Assembly: GCA_900553605.1 (NCBI GenBank)
Contig: USDX01000002.1
Span: forward strand, 116,232 to 180,231
DNA: 64,000 nucleotides
From: an uncultured Eggerthella sp.
GTDB lineage: Bacteria > Actinomycetota > Coriobacteriia > Coriobacteriales > Eggerthellaceae
Reading direction: 5' to 3'
The notes beneath the pieces were generated by a model. The model did no database searches and was not told the origin of the DNA. It saw only the letters and a program-made list of their open reading frames with translations. Each line of letters starts with the position of its first letter. The stretch's first letter is position 1. Of the stretch, positions 16,705 through 25,396 are shown in pieces. Both the position numbers and the translations under genes were made by a program.

Positions 16705-17492
16705 TTCGTGGAGCGGGCGATATCGCTACCGCTATTGCCCTTCGGCTGTGGCGGAGTGGCATTTCGGTTGTTATGACTGAAATCGAGCAGCCACTTACCG
16801 TACGTCGTACTGTTGCTTTCAGCGAAGCGGTGCGTTTGGGGCAGGTGCAGGTGGAGGGCGTCTTGGCTATATGCGTGCAGGATGTTCGCCAGGCAAGGGA
16901 AGTGCTCGAGCGAAAACACGCCATTCCTGTTTTGATCGATCCTGAGTGCCGTTGCATTGAGCTTAAGCCCGATGTGGTAGTTGATGCCATTTTGGCGAAA
17001 CGAAATTTAGGCACTTCTATGGACATGGCTCCCGTTGTGGTGGGCGTGGGCCCTGGCTTCACTGCGGGCGAAGATTGTCATGCGGTGGTAGAAACCATGC
17101 GCGGTCATACTCTAGGACGTGCATATTACCAGGGTTCAGCGCTTCCAAATACTGCAGTGCCTGGTCTTGTGGGTGGCTTTGCGGGCGAGCGCGTTTTGCG
17201 TGCGCCTGCCGATGGCCTGTTTCGTGGTGTTTGTTCGATTGGCGATCATGTCGAAGAGGGCCAAGCCGTTGCTTATGTTGGAGACGCTCCTGTGGTTGCT
17301 ATGCTTACGGGAGTTTTACGGGGCTTGCTGGCCGATGGTGTTTGTGTTCCTGAAGGTTTGAAGTGCGGTGATGTGGATCCACGTGGCGAGGCCCGTTATT
17401 GTCAACTGGTTTCTGACAAAGGCTTGTCGGTTGCGGGTGGCGTATTGGAAGCTATTCTGCACCTAAGTGGCATATTCGATAATCGGCAATAA
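16692..17492 (+). CDS. yqeB: Selenium-dependent molybdenum cofactor biosynthesis protein YqeB
   Basis: 266 residues. MLAIIRGAGDIATAIALRLW at the N-terminus is the Rossmann-like opening of YqeB (EF2563 family). PVLIDPECRCIELKPDVVVD, DMAPVVVGVGPGFTAGEDCH and the RAYYQGSALPNT segment follow in order. It is inferred, not biochemically shown, to act in selenium insertion into the molybdenum hydroxylase. It overlaps the end of yqeC by 13 bases and its own stop overlaps the xdhC start (TAATG). GGGGAG precedes the ATG. Confidence 0.9.
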   Translation: MLAIIRGAGDIATAIALRLWRSGISVVMTEIEQPLTVRRTVAFSEAVRLGQVQVEGVLAICVQDVRQAREVLERKHAIPVLIDPECRCIELKPDVVVDAILAKRNLGTSMDMAPVVVGVGPGFTAGEDCHAVVETMRGHTLGRAYYQGSALPNTAVPGLVGGFAGERVLRAPADGLFRGVCSIGDHVEEGQAVAYVGDAPVVAMLTGVLRGLLADGVCVPEGLKCGDVDPRGEARYCQLVSDKGLSVAGGVLEAILHLSGIFDNRQ

Positions 17493-18517
17493 TGACAAGG
17501 TGGATCATGCGCGATATCGCAGAGCATATTTCAGAATCTTTGAGTACGGGTCGTAACGTCGTATTGGTTACCGTGGTGGGGAGCAAGGGCTCAACGCCGC
17601 GAAACGCGGGGTCCCAGATGCTGGTGTCTGAAGCGGGGCTGGTTTGCGGCACTATCGGTGGCGGCGCCATTGAGGGCCATGCCATCGCAAAAGCGCGCAC
17701 CATGGTTGGTGAGGACACTTGTCTTGTGGAAGACCTAGCCCTTAGGCCTCAAGCCGAAAACAGCATAGGCATGGTTTGCGGCGGTGATGCTGTCCTTCTG
17801 TATGTTCCCATATGCGCGGAAGATGACGCTTGGGCTCAGGTGACAAGTCGGTTGTTGAAATGCTTTGAGCGGCGCACCCCAGCGTATCTTGCATTGGAGT
17901 GCCGTGAGGGCGGGCTGCCATTCAGGGGCACCGTTGCTCTGTTCGATGAGCGAGGCGCGCTTGTGGCGGGAGATTGCGGTGTGTCGGGTGAACAGCTTGT
18001 TGGCTTGAAGCGGAAGTGCGTCATTGACGGATGCTTCGCAATGCCTGTCTCTATTCCCGTTCGCGCCATTGTGTTTGGGGGCGGTCATGTGGGCCGTGCT
18101 GCCATTGCGGCCCTTGCGCAGGTGGGCTTCGCTTGCACGCTTTTCGAGTGTCGTCCTGAGTTTGCCCGGTCCGAAGATTTTCCTGATGCAGAACAGATTA
18201 TCTTGGGTGATTACGAAGACATTGCTTCGTCCATGTCATTCGATGAGCGCGATTACGTTTTCATTATGACGTATAGCCATGCGTTCGATTATGCCATCCT
18301 CGAGCAAGCGCTTCGTCAACCGTTGACATATGTGGGCTTCATGGGCTCGCGACGAAAAATCGCAGTAGCGCGGCAGCGTTTGATGGATGCGGGTGTGTCC
18401 GAGGAACTGTTGAACACGGTTCATATGCCCATTGGCTTGGACATTAAGGCGGAAACACCCGAAGAAATTGCTGTTAGTGTTGCAGCGGAGTGCATCCTGT
18501 ATCGTGCGACTCATTAG
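17492..18517 (+). CDS. XdhC family molybdenum cofactor maturation protein
   Basis: 341 residues. XdhC binds the molybdenum cofactor, promotes its sulfuration (or selenation) and delivers it to the hydroxylase. The N-terminal XdhC/CoxI domain has GSKGSTPRNAGSQMLV and GTIGGGAIEGHAI. The C-terminal Rossmann domain has IVFGGGHVGRAAIAALAQVG (residues 191-210) and the signature VGFMGSRRK with a closing PIGLDIKAETPEEIAVSVAA. Translation is coupled to yqeB by a one-base overlap. It closes the operon; no clear terminator was found in the following 170 bases. Confidence 0.93.
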   Translation: MTRWIMRDIAEHISESLSTGRNVVLVTVVGSKGSTPRNAGSQMLVSEAGLVCGTIGGGAIEGHAIAKARTMVGEDTCLVEDLALRPQAENSIGMVCGGDAVLLYVPICAEDDAWAQVTSRLLKCFERRTPAYLALECREGGLPFRGTVALFDERGALVAGDCGVSGEQLVGLKRKCVIDGCFAMPVSIPVRAIVFGGGHVGRAAIAALAQVGFACTLFECRPEFARSEDFPDAEQIILGDYEDIASSMSFDERDYVFIMTYSHAFDYAILEQALRQPLTYVGFMGSRRKIAVARQRLMDAGVSEELLNTVHMPIGLDIKAETPEEIAVSVAAECILYRATH

Positions 18518-18691
18518 GAAACTGCGAGTCCGGTGTTCTTCGCGGTAAATCCAGCGTCCCAGTGCGGTATTCGCTCTAACCGGAAAAGGTTTTAATAATT
18601 GCGGTGTTGATGAACTCCTATGGCGTAAATGAAAAGCGGGGATTGCCTGCTTGGGGCCTCAGAAGCTAAGACAGTCAATTTCAGTTGAAAA

Positions 18692-19465
18692 CTATTTCAT
18701 TTTTGAGACAGCTTTGCGGTAGGTGTATTGGCCGTGGGCATTGGTGGCTTTGCCATTCCCGTAGTAAATCGAATAGTTTGGGCACCTATGTAAGCAGCCC
18801 AGGCACATAGCGCATTCTCGCTTTACCCATACAGGCCTTTTGCCCCTCATTTCGATTGCCTGAACCGGGCACTTCTTGGCGCATAAACCGCAGCCGCTAC
18901 ATGTTTCAGACACTGAAAGCTTCTTGGTCTTTCGAACTTTATTGTCGTAGATCAGTTTGCCAATGGCTCCAGCACATCTAGGAGCGGTGGGGCCCATGTG
19001 TTTTCCCGTTACGTTGGCGGATAATTGCTTTTTCAGCTCGTCGATTTCGGTTTCTGCCTTGGTAATAGTTTCGGCGACCTTCTTTTTGTCGGAAAGATCA
19101 AACAACACCGTCCAGGTGTCTGGCATGTGAATATCGAATTTGGCGTCTAGCGCAAGACCTTTTGGCTTCATTATCGCGTCCGCAATCGCCGAGGCTGCTC
19201 CTGTGGTGGTGCCGTAAGTTCCCACATAGAAGGTGTAGGGCTTGTTGTCGAAGTGAATATCGAGCTTTTGAAGGAATTCTTCGACGATGTTTGGCAGTAC
19301 AAAATCGTAGGTTGGCGTTACGATGCCTAGCCTGCTTTCGCTCAGTTGGAATTGGTACGTACTGCTTTTGGTGGCGTCTTCAATGGAGATAATCGTTTCG
19401 TCTTTAAGCCTAATTTCGTCTACAACATGTTTGGTGTTCCCAGTTGCGGAAAAGTAGATCAACAT
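18692..19465 (-). CDS. EFR1 family ferredoxin: flavodoxin domain plus two 4Fe-4S clusters
   Basis: 257 residues. The N-terminal flavodoxin-like domain opens with MLIYFSATGNTKHVVDEI. After a linker, a 2[4Fe-4S] ferredoxin module starts near residue 187: CSGCGLCAKKCPVQAIEM and CAMCLGCLHRCPNYSIYYG. EFR1-type proteins combine both carriers and serve as small electron-transfer proteins in anaerobes. It stands alone between convergent and divergent neighbours; redox partners are not shown by context. The start codon follows an AAGGAA-type site (weak). Confidence 0.9.
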   Translation of the reverse strand: MLIYFSATGNTKHVVDEIRLKDETIISIEDATKSSTYQFQLSESRLGIVTPTYDFVLPNIVEEFLQKLDIHFDNKPYTFYVGTYGTTTGAASAIADAIMKPKGLALDAKFDIHMPDTWTVLFDLSDKKKVAETITKAETEIDELKKQLSANVTGKHMGPTAPRCAGAIGKLIYDNKVRKTKKLSVSETCSGCGLCAKKCPVQAIEMRGKRPVWVKRECAMCLGCLHRCPNYSIYYGNGKATNAHGQYTYRKAVSKMK

Positions 19466-19803
19466 CTAGGGGCGTTCCTTTTTGCCTTTCTTTCACTTGT
19501 TTGATCGAATGATTGTAGCGGCTTTGATAGTGCTTTGGCGATCTGTAAAGAAATCGAATGCAAACCGATTAAGCTGCGGGATGAGATACCCGCACCGTAG
19601 TGCTGTATATAGCACCACTTATCGAACTTCCGGTTTCTGGTTCGTTACAAAATTATCTATTCTGTAGAATAACTTATTAACAGCAGCGGATTTTCGAGCG
19701 TGGGCAACCATCGCTTTGCACCGCTAGACAACAGAGGTAACAAACTCAGGCCTAAGCGCCCGACTGTGTCGGGCGCTTTTGCGCGCCAGAAAGGACGAGC
19801 GGC
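19466..19803 (+). other. Gene-free leader region upstream of degV-family gene
   Basis: No ORF with coding character. It contains a TAGAAT -10-like hexamer at 19665-19670 and, 25 bases before the next start codon, an intrinsic terminator (listed separately). A short transcript of about 100 bases could start and stop here, which may be a small RNA or an attenuated leader. Confidence 0.4.
19755..19781 (+). terminator. Terminator-like hairpin directly before degV-family gene
   Basis: AGCGCCCGAC and GTCGGGCGCT form a perfect 10-base stem with a three-base loop, followed by TTT and GCG. The downstream ribosome site AAAGGA lies only 12 bases further, so it may work as an attenuator. Confidence 0.7.
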
Positions 19804-20640
19804 ATGAAGTGGAATGTTGTTACGGATTCGAGTTGCGATCTTCTACCATCAAGTTACCAATCTGACGTTATCGAGCTTTCCAGCGTGCCATTTATGATTA
19901 CCGTTGGCAACCAGCATTTCGTCGACGACGAAGATCTTGATCTGCAAAAAATGCTCCACGATATGGAACAGGAAAAGGAAGCAAGCCACACCGCGTGTCC
20001 TGCCCCTGGAACGTGGTTGCATCACTTCGAAAAGGCAAGCCACACGTTTGCCATTACGATTTCATCTCAACTATCAGGAAGCATGAACAGTGCCCTTACC
20101 GCCATGGATATGGCGCTGGAGGAACACCCAGAAAAGAAGATTGCTGTCTTGGATTCAAAGTCGACGGGACCAGAGCTTGTTCTTTGCGTGCATGAGCTTG
20201 AAAGGCTCGCTCGGGAGGGCGCTGATTTCGATGAGGCGGTTGCTCGTGCTAATACCTTCCTTGAAAGAACCAAGATCCTTTTTGCGCTTTCTTCCTTCGA
20301 CAATCTCATTAAAAACGGTCGCATGGGCAAAATGACCGGTTTCCTTGCAAGGGCATTGGGCATGTGGGGGATTGGCACTGCAAGCGAAGAGGGTACGATT
20401 GTTGTCGAGGGCAAAGCCAGGGGAACGAAAAAGACCGTTCGCGAACTTATCAACCGCATGAAGGAACGGGGATTCGCCGGTGGGCGTGTTGCCATCAGCC
20501 ATTGCGATAACCTTGCCGTTGCGCAAACTTTGAAGGAAAACATCTTGCAGCTGTGGGGTAATTCCGAGATTGAGATTATTCCTACCAGAGGCCTTTGCAG
20601 CTACTATGCCGAACGTGGTGGCCTGATCGTAGGCTTCTAA
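19804..20640 (+). CDS. DegV family fatty-acid-binding protein
   Basis: 278 residues. VVTDSSCDL at the N-terminus, the HTACPAPGTWLHHFE and TISSQLSGSMNSA segments that bind the carboxylate of a fatty acid, VLDSKSTGPE in the middle, and SFDNLIKNGRMGKMTGFLA near residue 165 match DegV/FakB-type proteins. In Firmicutes, FakB presents fatty acids to the kinase FakA; no kinase gene is nearby, so the pathway role here is inferred. AAAGGACGAGCGGC precedes the ATG. Confidence 0.92.
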   Translation: MKWNVVTDSSCDLLPSSYQSDVIELSSVPFMITVGNQHFVDDEDLDLQKMLHDMEQEKEASHTACPAPGTWLHHFEKASHTFAITISSQLSGSMNSALTAMDMALEEHPEKKIAVLDSKSTGPELVLCVHELERLAREGADFDEAVARANTFLERTKILFALSSFDNLIKNGRMGKMTGFLARALGMWGIGTASEEGTIVVEGKARGTKKTVRELINRMKERGFAGGRVAISHCDNLAVAQTLKENILQLWGNSEIEIIPTRGLCSYYAERGGLIVGF

Positions 20641-20705
20641 GTGGAACGACGTGGGAACTTAGCTGTTTCTAACGCTGTTCTTTGCTTCGAGGCTTCACGG
20701 GGGTA

Positions 20706-20861
20706 TTGAGCGTTGTTGTTATTGTTGGCTTTGCGTTGCTGCCTTTTTCGACGGCAACGGTGGGCGCAATGCTCGTGTGCGTTATTGTTCTATTTGCCCT
20801 TTCGGTATTTAAGCCCGGCATGAAGAAGTCGAAGAGGGCTAAGGCGAAAAACATCGACTAA
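20706..20861 (+). CDS. Possible small membrane protein (51 codons)
   Basis: A TTG-started frame encodes a strongly hydrophobic stretch (VVVIVGFALLPFSTATVGAM, then CVIVLFALSVF) followed by a basic tail (KPGMKKSKRAKAKNID). The frame is open back to 20673, with an alternative TTG at 20682. The two-helix hairpin plus basic tail is typical of real small membrane proteins, but no convincing ribosome site precedes either start. It could also be a remnant. It sits 44 bases before the MoaE-like gene. Confidence 0.35.
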   Translation: MSVVVIVGFALLPFSTATVGAMLVCVIVLFALSVFKPGMKKSKRAKAKNID

Positions 20862-20904
20862 GGCTTTGGCCGCATATTGCTTGTGGAAGCTTAAGGAGAA
20901 ACTA

Positions 20905-21321
20905 ATGCTCGATACCAGTAAAACGGCACCCTCCGTTGATGCTTGGCTGCGCCAGGCGAAGGCCGACCCCTCTGCCGCAGAATGCGGTATGTACTTGACG
21001 CATAACGGTGTGGTGCGTGCTACGCCGAAAGCGGAAGCACGTGGCGTCGAAACCGATGGGGTGGAACCTGGCAAAAAAGTGGGCGGCATGATTTTCGGCT
21101 ACGATGCCGCAAAGGTACAAGCCGCTATTGAAGACGCGCATGCGATGCCTGGCATCAAATACGTGCGTGTTTGGTTGGCCGATGGTCAGCTAGCAGTGGG
21201 AGACGATATCATGTTCGTGCTTATTGGCGGAGACATTCGTCCGAATGTTGTCGATGCACTCCAGACCTTGGTGGAAACCATCAAAAACGAATGCGTCACC
21301 GAAATCGAATGCGAAGCCTAG
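20905..21321 (+). CDS. moaE: MoaE-like molybdopterin synthase large subunit
   Basis: 138 residues. DAWLRQAKADPSAAECGMYL, THNGVVRATPK, GIKYVRVWLADGQLAVGDDI and MFVLIGGDIRPNVVDALQ align with the MoaE fold as seen in Coriobacteriia. MoaE converts precursor Z to molybdopterin using thiocarboxylated MoaD. The usual HR(xx)A motif and C-terminal lysine-rich WKKE segment of classical MoaE are not evident, so activity may differ. The ATG at 20905 follows AAGGAG; the longer frame from 20866 is unlikely. It fits the cofactor demand of the hydroxylase cluster 3 kb upstream. Confidence 0.75.
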   Translation: MLDTSKTAPSVDAWLRQAKADPSAAECGMYLTHNGVVRATPKAEARGVETDGVEPGKKVGGMIFGYDAAKVQAAIEDAHAMPGIKYVRVWLADGQLAVGDDIMFVLIGGDIRPNVVDALQTLVETIKNECVTEIECEA

Positions 21322-21388
21322 TCTTACCTGTTTTCCCATTCTGCAGAAACGGCAACTAACAATGAAAAACCAATAAGCTTTACGGTTC

Positions 21389-21416
21389 AGGGAGCGGTTC
21401 AATCCGCTCCCTTTTT
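21389..21416 (+). terminator. Terminator after MoaE-like gene
   Basis: AGGGAGCGG and CCGCTCCCT pair over a 6-base loop and are followed by five Ts. Confidence 0.9.
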
Positions 21417-21623
21417 ATGGGGTTCTTTGGTGCCACGACTGGGCAAACTGACCATTCAACCTGAGCCAATAGGGCAGAATGGCTTATTCGCGTATCGTGT
21501 TATTAACATTTCGAAAAGAGCTCATTCGGCGTTCTAAAATGAGTCCATTGGCAGTGCGGACATCGCAATTAGGTCGCCTGCGGTTAGCAAGGCGGTTTCA
21601 ACCATCGGGGATCGGAGATATCC

Positions 21624-22784
21624 ATGCAGGTAACCGAAACTATCAAGTATGCAGGCGTAAACGATCACGATATCGATTTGTTTGAAGGGCAGTACGACGT
21701 CCGTGAAAATGGCATGGCATACAACAGTTATGTCGTGCTGGGCAAAAAGGTTGCAGTTGCCGATACAGTTGATGCCCATTTCGTTGAGGAATGGCTTGGC
21801 AATGTTGAAGCTGCGCTTGCTGGCCGCACGCCCGATTATCTTGTGGTGCATCATATGGAGCCTGATCATTCGGCGGGCATTGTTGCGTTTATGGATCGCT
21901 ATCCCGAGGCACAGGTTGTTGCTTCGAAAATGGCCTTCAAGATGATGAACGCCTATTTCGGTACCGACTTTGCCGATCGCCAAATTGTGTGTAAGGAAGG
22001 TTTTGAGCTCGATCTTGGCGGTCGCACACTAAGCTTCATCGGCGCAGCTAATGTGCACTGGCCCGAGGTTATGTTCTCGTACGATTCGCAAGACAAAGTA
22101 CTGTTCTCTGCGGATGCATTCGGCAAATTCGGCGCGAACGATATCGATGACCCCGAAGGCTGGGCTTGCGAGGCGCGTCGCTATTATTTTGGAATTGTGG
22201 GCAAGTTTGGCAAGAATGTTCAAGCGGTGCTGAAGAAGGTTGCCTCGCTTGATGTTGAGCGCATTTGCCCCCTTCATGGTCCGGTGCTTTCCGAAAACCT
22301 GCCCTATTATTTGGGCGCCTATACCACCTGGTCTAATTACGAACCCGAGGATCATGGCGTAACCATCGCGTACGCAAGCGTATATGGCCACACCAAGCAG
22401 GCTGCAGAAGAGCTAGCTGGCGCTCTTCGGGAAAAGGGTGAAACCGTTTCGCTGTTCGACCTGGCGCGCGACGACATGGCTGAGGCCGTGGAGGATGCAT
22501 TCCGCTACGATCGCTTAGTGCTTGCAAGCATTACGTATACAGGTGGCATGTTCCCGTTCATGAATACGTTTATCCATACCCTTGCTGAGCATGCTTATCA
22601 GAATCGAAAGGTAGCCTTTATCGAGTCGGGCACATGGGCGCCAGCTGCTGCCAAGGCAATGCGTGCGCAGGTGGAGCAGATGGCGGATATACAGTTCGCT
22701 GAAACGGTTGTAACCGTGCGCGGTTCTGTTGACGATGCGGCTCGTGCTCAGATTGCCGCTTTGGCCAATGAACTTGCTGAATAG
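21624..22784 (+). CDS. Flavodiiron protein (FprA family A-type flavoprotein)
   Basis: 386 residues. It reduces O2 (or NO) to water in the cytoplasm of anaerobes, protecting oxygen-sensitive enzymes. The beta-lactamase-like diiron domain spans residues 1-245, with ligand motif HHMEPDHSAG (H-x-E-x-D-H) and later HWPEVMFSY, SADAFGKFG and CPLHGPVL. The FMN-binding flavodoxin domain starts near residue 250 with YASVYGHTKQAAEEL and has SITYTGGMFPFMNTFI. GGAG lies before the ATG. It is a single-gene unit after a terminator. Confidence 0.95.
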   Translation: MQVTETIKYAGVNDHDIDLFEGQYDVRENGMAYNSYVVLGKKVAVADTVDAHFVEEWLGNVEAALAGRTPDYLVVHHMEPDHSAGIVAFMDRYPEAQVVASKMAFKMMNAYFGTDFADRQIVCKEGFELDLGGRTLSFIGAANVHWPEVMFSYDSQDKVLFSADAFGKFGANDIDDPEGWACEARRYYFGIVGKFGKNVQAVLKKVASLDVERICPLHGPVLSENLPYYLGAYTTWSNYEPEDHGVTIAYASVYGHTKQAAEELAGALREKGETVSLFDLARDDMAEAVEDAFRYDRLVLASITYTGGMFPFMNTFIHTLAEHAYQNRKVAFIESGTWAPAAAKAMRAQVEQMADIQFAETVVTVRGSVDDAARAQIAALANELAE

Positions 22785-22895
22785 CGCAGTCGTTGCAACT
22801 ATCTGAAAACACTAAGCATTTCGCTGGTTTTAGCTGCTCGATGATGGTTCAAGATGCTGTCCATTGTGCGGTACAGGTCGAGCTTTTTTAATGAG

Positions 22896-22901
22896 TATAA
22901 T
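22896..22901 (+). promoter_or_regulatory. -10 element TATAAT upstream of the EF-hand-like gene
   Basis: A perfect TATAAT lies 89 bases before the ATG at 22991; the -35 region is weak (TACAGG at 22872). Confidence 0.4.
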
Positions 22902-22990
22902 TGCCATATTGGCTAGATAAATCCAGGTAAACGGGTATTTTTGCTTTTGCCAATGTGCAGTTTCAAGGGTACACGCTAAGAGGGGTTGCC

Positions 22991-23353
22991 ATGTACGACT
23001 TATTCGGGGACAAGTTCGACTTGAATCGCGACGGCAAGCTGAGCGCTGCCGAGCACATGATGGACTTTTCGGTGTTCAATTATTGGGCAACCGACGATGA
23101 TGATGGAGCCAGTCGCAAGCGTTCATCGGAATCGTATTTCGACGACGATGATCGTTTGGATGATTTCGACGCATCCGATGACGATGATGTCGACGACTAT
23201 GAAGATGACGACGATTTCGAGGATGGCAACGAGGTTGCCGAAGCGCTTGAGGATGCCGGAATTGACCTCGATGAATTCGAGTCGATGAGCTTCAAAGAGC
23301 AGTGCGAAGCACTGGAAGACGCCGGTCTCGACCCAGATGAGCATCGCTTTTAA
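22991..23353 (+). CDS. Small acidic EF-hand-like protein
   Basis: 120 residues. Residues 1-18 contain FDLNRDGKLSAAEHMM, an EF-hand calcium loop with Asp, Asn, Asp, Gly, Leu and Glu at the ligand positions. A long, almost purely acidic central region (runs of D and E from residue 35 to 80) is followed by two similar short helices, EALEDAGIDLDEFE and EALEDAGLDPDEH, which look like an internal duplication. No signal peptide. Function unknown; calcium buffering or binding to basic partners is possible. The ATG at 22991 follows AGGGG; a longer frame from 22955 is less likely. Confidence 0.8.
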   Translation: MYDLFGDKFDLNRDGKLSAAEHMMDFSVFNYWATDDDDGASRKRSSESYFDDDDRLDDFDASDDDDVDDYEDDDDFEDGNEVAEALEDAGIDLDEFESMSFKEQCEALEDAGLDPDEHRF

Positions 23354-23359
23354 CTATAA

Positions 23360-23389
23360 GGGGCAGCCCAATAGGGGCTGCCCCTATTC
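23360..23389 (+). terminator. Terminator after EF-hand-like gene
   Basis: GGGGCAGCC and GGCTGCCCC pair across a short loop; followed by TATT. It lies between two convergent genes and could act on both strands. Confidence 0.8.
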
Positions 23390-23420
23390 GTTGGGACTGT
23401 TTCCTCGAATTCCCAAACCC

Positions 23421-24557
23421 TTACCGTTCCATACCACAGGGCATGACATTGTTGCTGCCACGTCGTTCCTCGGTTACTGCTGAATAGAAGCGGTAACCTC
23501 CCGAGAAGTTGAAGCAGTTGAATCCGTGCTGTGTCAGAATGCGGCAAGCGATATAGCTCCGTACGCCGCTTTGGCAAATAACGTACAAGGGCTTATTGGT
23601 ATCGAGCTCATTCAGACGGCTTCTCAATTCGTCAACGGGGATGTTTCTGAAGCCATTGATGTGCCCGCGCTTGTATTCGCCAACTGTGCGAACATCCAGC
23701 AATTGCACGCTGCCGTTGCGAGGGAATTCGGGCTCTTCGTTCCAATGCCACTGTTTTACTAAGCCGTTGTTCAGATTCTCGATCATGAAGCCGGCCATGT
23801 TTACGGGGTCTTTTGCCGAAGAATACGGGGGAGCGTACGCTAAGTCCAAATCCTTTAGCCGGTCAGCGCGAATGCCGGTCTGGATGGCAGTGGCCAGCAC
23901 GTCTATGCGCTTGTCGACGCCATCGCCGCCAACGATTTGGGCTCCCAGCAAGCGTAGCGATTCTTTTCCGAATACCAATTTCATGGTCATCGGTGTGGCG
24001 CCAGGGTAGTAGCCAGCGTGGGATCCAGGGGAAAGAACAACGCAGTCATAGTTGAAGCCCGCTGCAGCTGCTGCTTTTTCGGAAAGACCTGTGTTGGCAA
24101 CCGTCAGGTCGAACACCTTTATCACCGAAGAACCTAGCGAGCCTTTATAGCTGCTGTTTATCCCAACAATAACATCGGCGACAACGCGGCCTTGTTTGTT
24201 GGCGGGGCCAGCAAGGGAAATCGCGGCGTTTTCGCTGGTAACCTGGTGCTTCACCTGCGCAGCATCGCCCACTGCATACACATCAGGCGCAGATGTTTCC
24301 ATTCGTTCGTTCACCACAATGGATTCCTTTATACCCAGTTCGAGTCCTGCGGCTTTTGCCAGGTGGCTTTCAGGCATGACGCCAATGGCAAGCAGCACTA
24401 AATCAGCTGTGATGGGCGCTTCGTTCTCGATATGAGCAACTATGCGGTCGCCCACTTCCTCGAATCCCGTCACGTTGGCACCCAAGTACAAGTTGATGCC
24501 TGAATCGCGCATTTTCGCGTGGATGAGCGTCTGTGCGAGCTCGTAGTCGGAGGCTCC
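23421..24557 (-). pseudogene. CoA-disulfide reductase/NADH oxidase with rhodanese domain, N-terminal part deleted
   Basis: The frame begins abruptly at a stop at 24558-24560 and reads straight into the middle of a pyridine nucleotide-disulfide oxidoreductase (ELAQTLIHAKMRDSGINLY). Downstream are the FAD motif DVYAVGDAAQVKH, the dimerisation domain (FDLTVANTGLSEKAA) and a C-terminal rhodanese domain with active-site loop VICQSGVRSYIA, in which the Cys is present. About 190 N-terminal residues are missing, including the first FAD loop and redox cysteine, so it cannot be a working reductase. An ATG at 24512 could still start translation, but no ribosome site is seen. The break coincides with a fragment of another gene on the plus strand. 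Confidence 0.8.
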
Positions 24558-24691
24558 TCACCAGCGGCACCACAGCCGCCCTTATAGTGCTGCATGCGTT
24601 GTTCGTAGCCGATGTAATTGCAGCTATCGTGCTGTACGTGAAGATAAGGAAAGTAACGAAGGGCATTTCAGATGGCACGAATGGAGCTTAA
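24557..24691 (+). pseudogene. C-terminal fragment of an unidentified membrane protein
   Basis: A frame without a start codon encodes TTAALIVLHALFVADVIAAI then VLYVKIRKVTKG and ends at a TAA at 24689. It looks like the last transmembrane helix and basic tail of a membrane protein. It begins where the truncated oxidoreductase on the other strand stops, so both seem to have been cut by one deletion. Confidence 0.4.
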
Positions 24692-24717
24692 ACCGCATAG
24701 GTCATTTTGGCTGGTTG

Positions 24718-25317
24718 CTACTCTTTCCATTTTCTTGTTTTGAAATCCCAGGTAAGCATTGCGCCGTTATTCATTTCGAGTGTAAGTACTTCATCTGAAA
24801 TACTAGGCTCAGGGGAAGACAGGCTGTACCAACCGTTTTCGTCGACCTTCGGCGCTGGCCTTCCGCCTAATCCGGTATCAAAGATGAATTGGACCATGAT
24901 TTCACCGTCCCTGTGAGGGATGGTGCAAGTTACCTCGTAACGCTCTGCATCTAAAAAAGCAATCCATTCCGTTTCGTAATCGAACGATCCGGTGGGGAGG
25001 ATTATGCCCGGAATATCGGAGGCGATATTCCTCAGGGCGGCTTGGACATCGTCGTTCCAGTTGAAGGTGTTTTCGTTTTCCGAGAACCTTGATTCCATAT
25101 ATTCGAGTAGCTTTGCGAGATAGAGTAGCTGCATACGGTAAACAACATCCGGGGAAGGACCGATCCCCAGTAGCTCACTAGGGTCTTCGCTTGCGCACGA
25201 AAGCTCCTGTTCGAAGTCGGTAATCTCCTTGATAAGCTTGTCTCTTTCTTGTATGAGTCCCTTATAGGGAAGGCCCTTTACGATTTCGATATAGGATTCT
25301 GGCGCAATCATACTCAT
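24718..25317 (-). CDS. Hypothetical protein, 199 residues
   Basis: Not recognised. The first 45 residues form a probable helix hairpin (KGLIQERDKLIKEITDFEQE); the C-terminal part is beta-rich with many acidic and aromatic residues (EVTCTIPHRDGEIMVQFIF, MNNGAMLTWDFKTRKW). No signal peptide or membrane segment, so probably cytoplasmic. The ATG follows GGGGAG at good spacing, and codon use matches neighbours. It is divergent from an ATP-grasp gene with a 79-base gap. Confidence 0.75.
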   Translation of the reverse strand: MSMIAPESYIEIVKGLPYKGLIQERDKLIKEITDFEQELSCASEDPSELLGIGPSPDVVYRMQLLYLAKLLEYMESRFSENENTFNWNDDVQAALRNIASDIPGIILPTGSFDYETEWIAFLDAERYEVTCTIPHRDGEIMVQFIFDTGLGGRPAPKVDENGWYSLSSPEPSISDEVLTLEMNNGAMLTWDFKTRKWKE

Positions 25318-25396
25318 ATCGACTCCCCTTGGTTCAACTTCATTAATGCTATTGTCTCATTTGCGGATTTGTTTCTCCAGGTGAAAGGGGTGCAAG

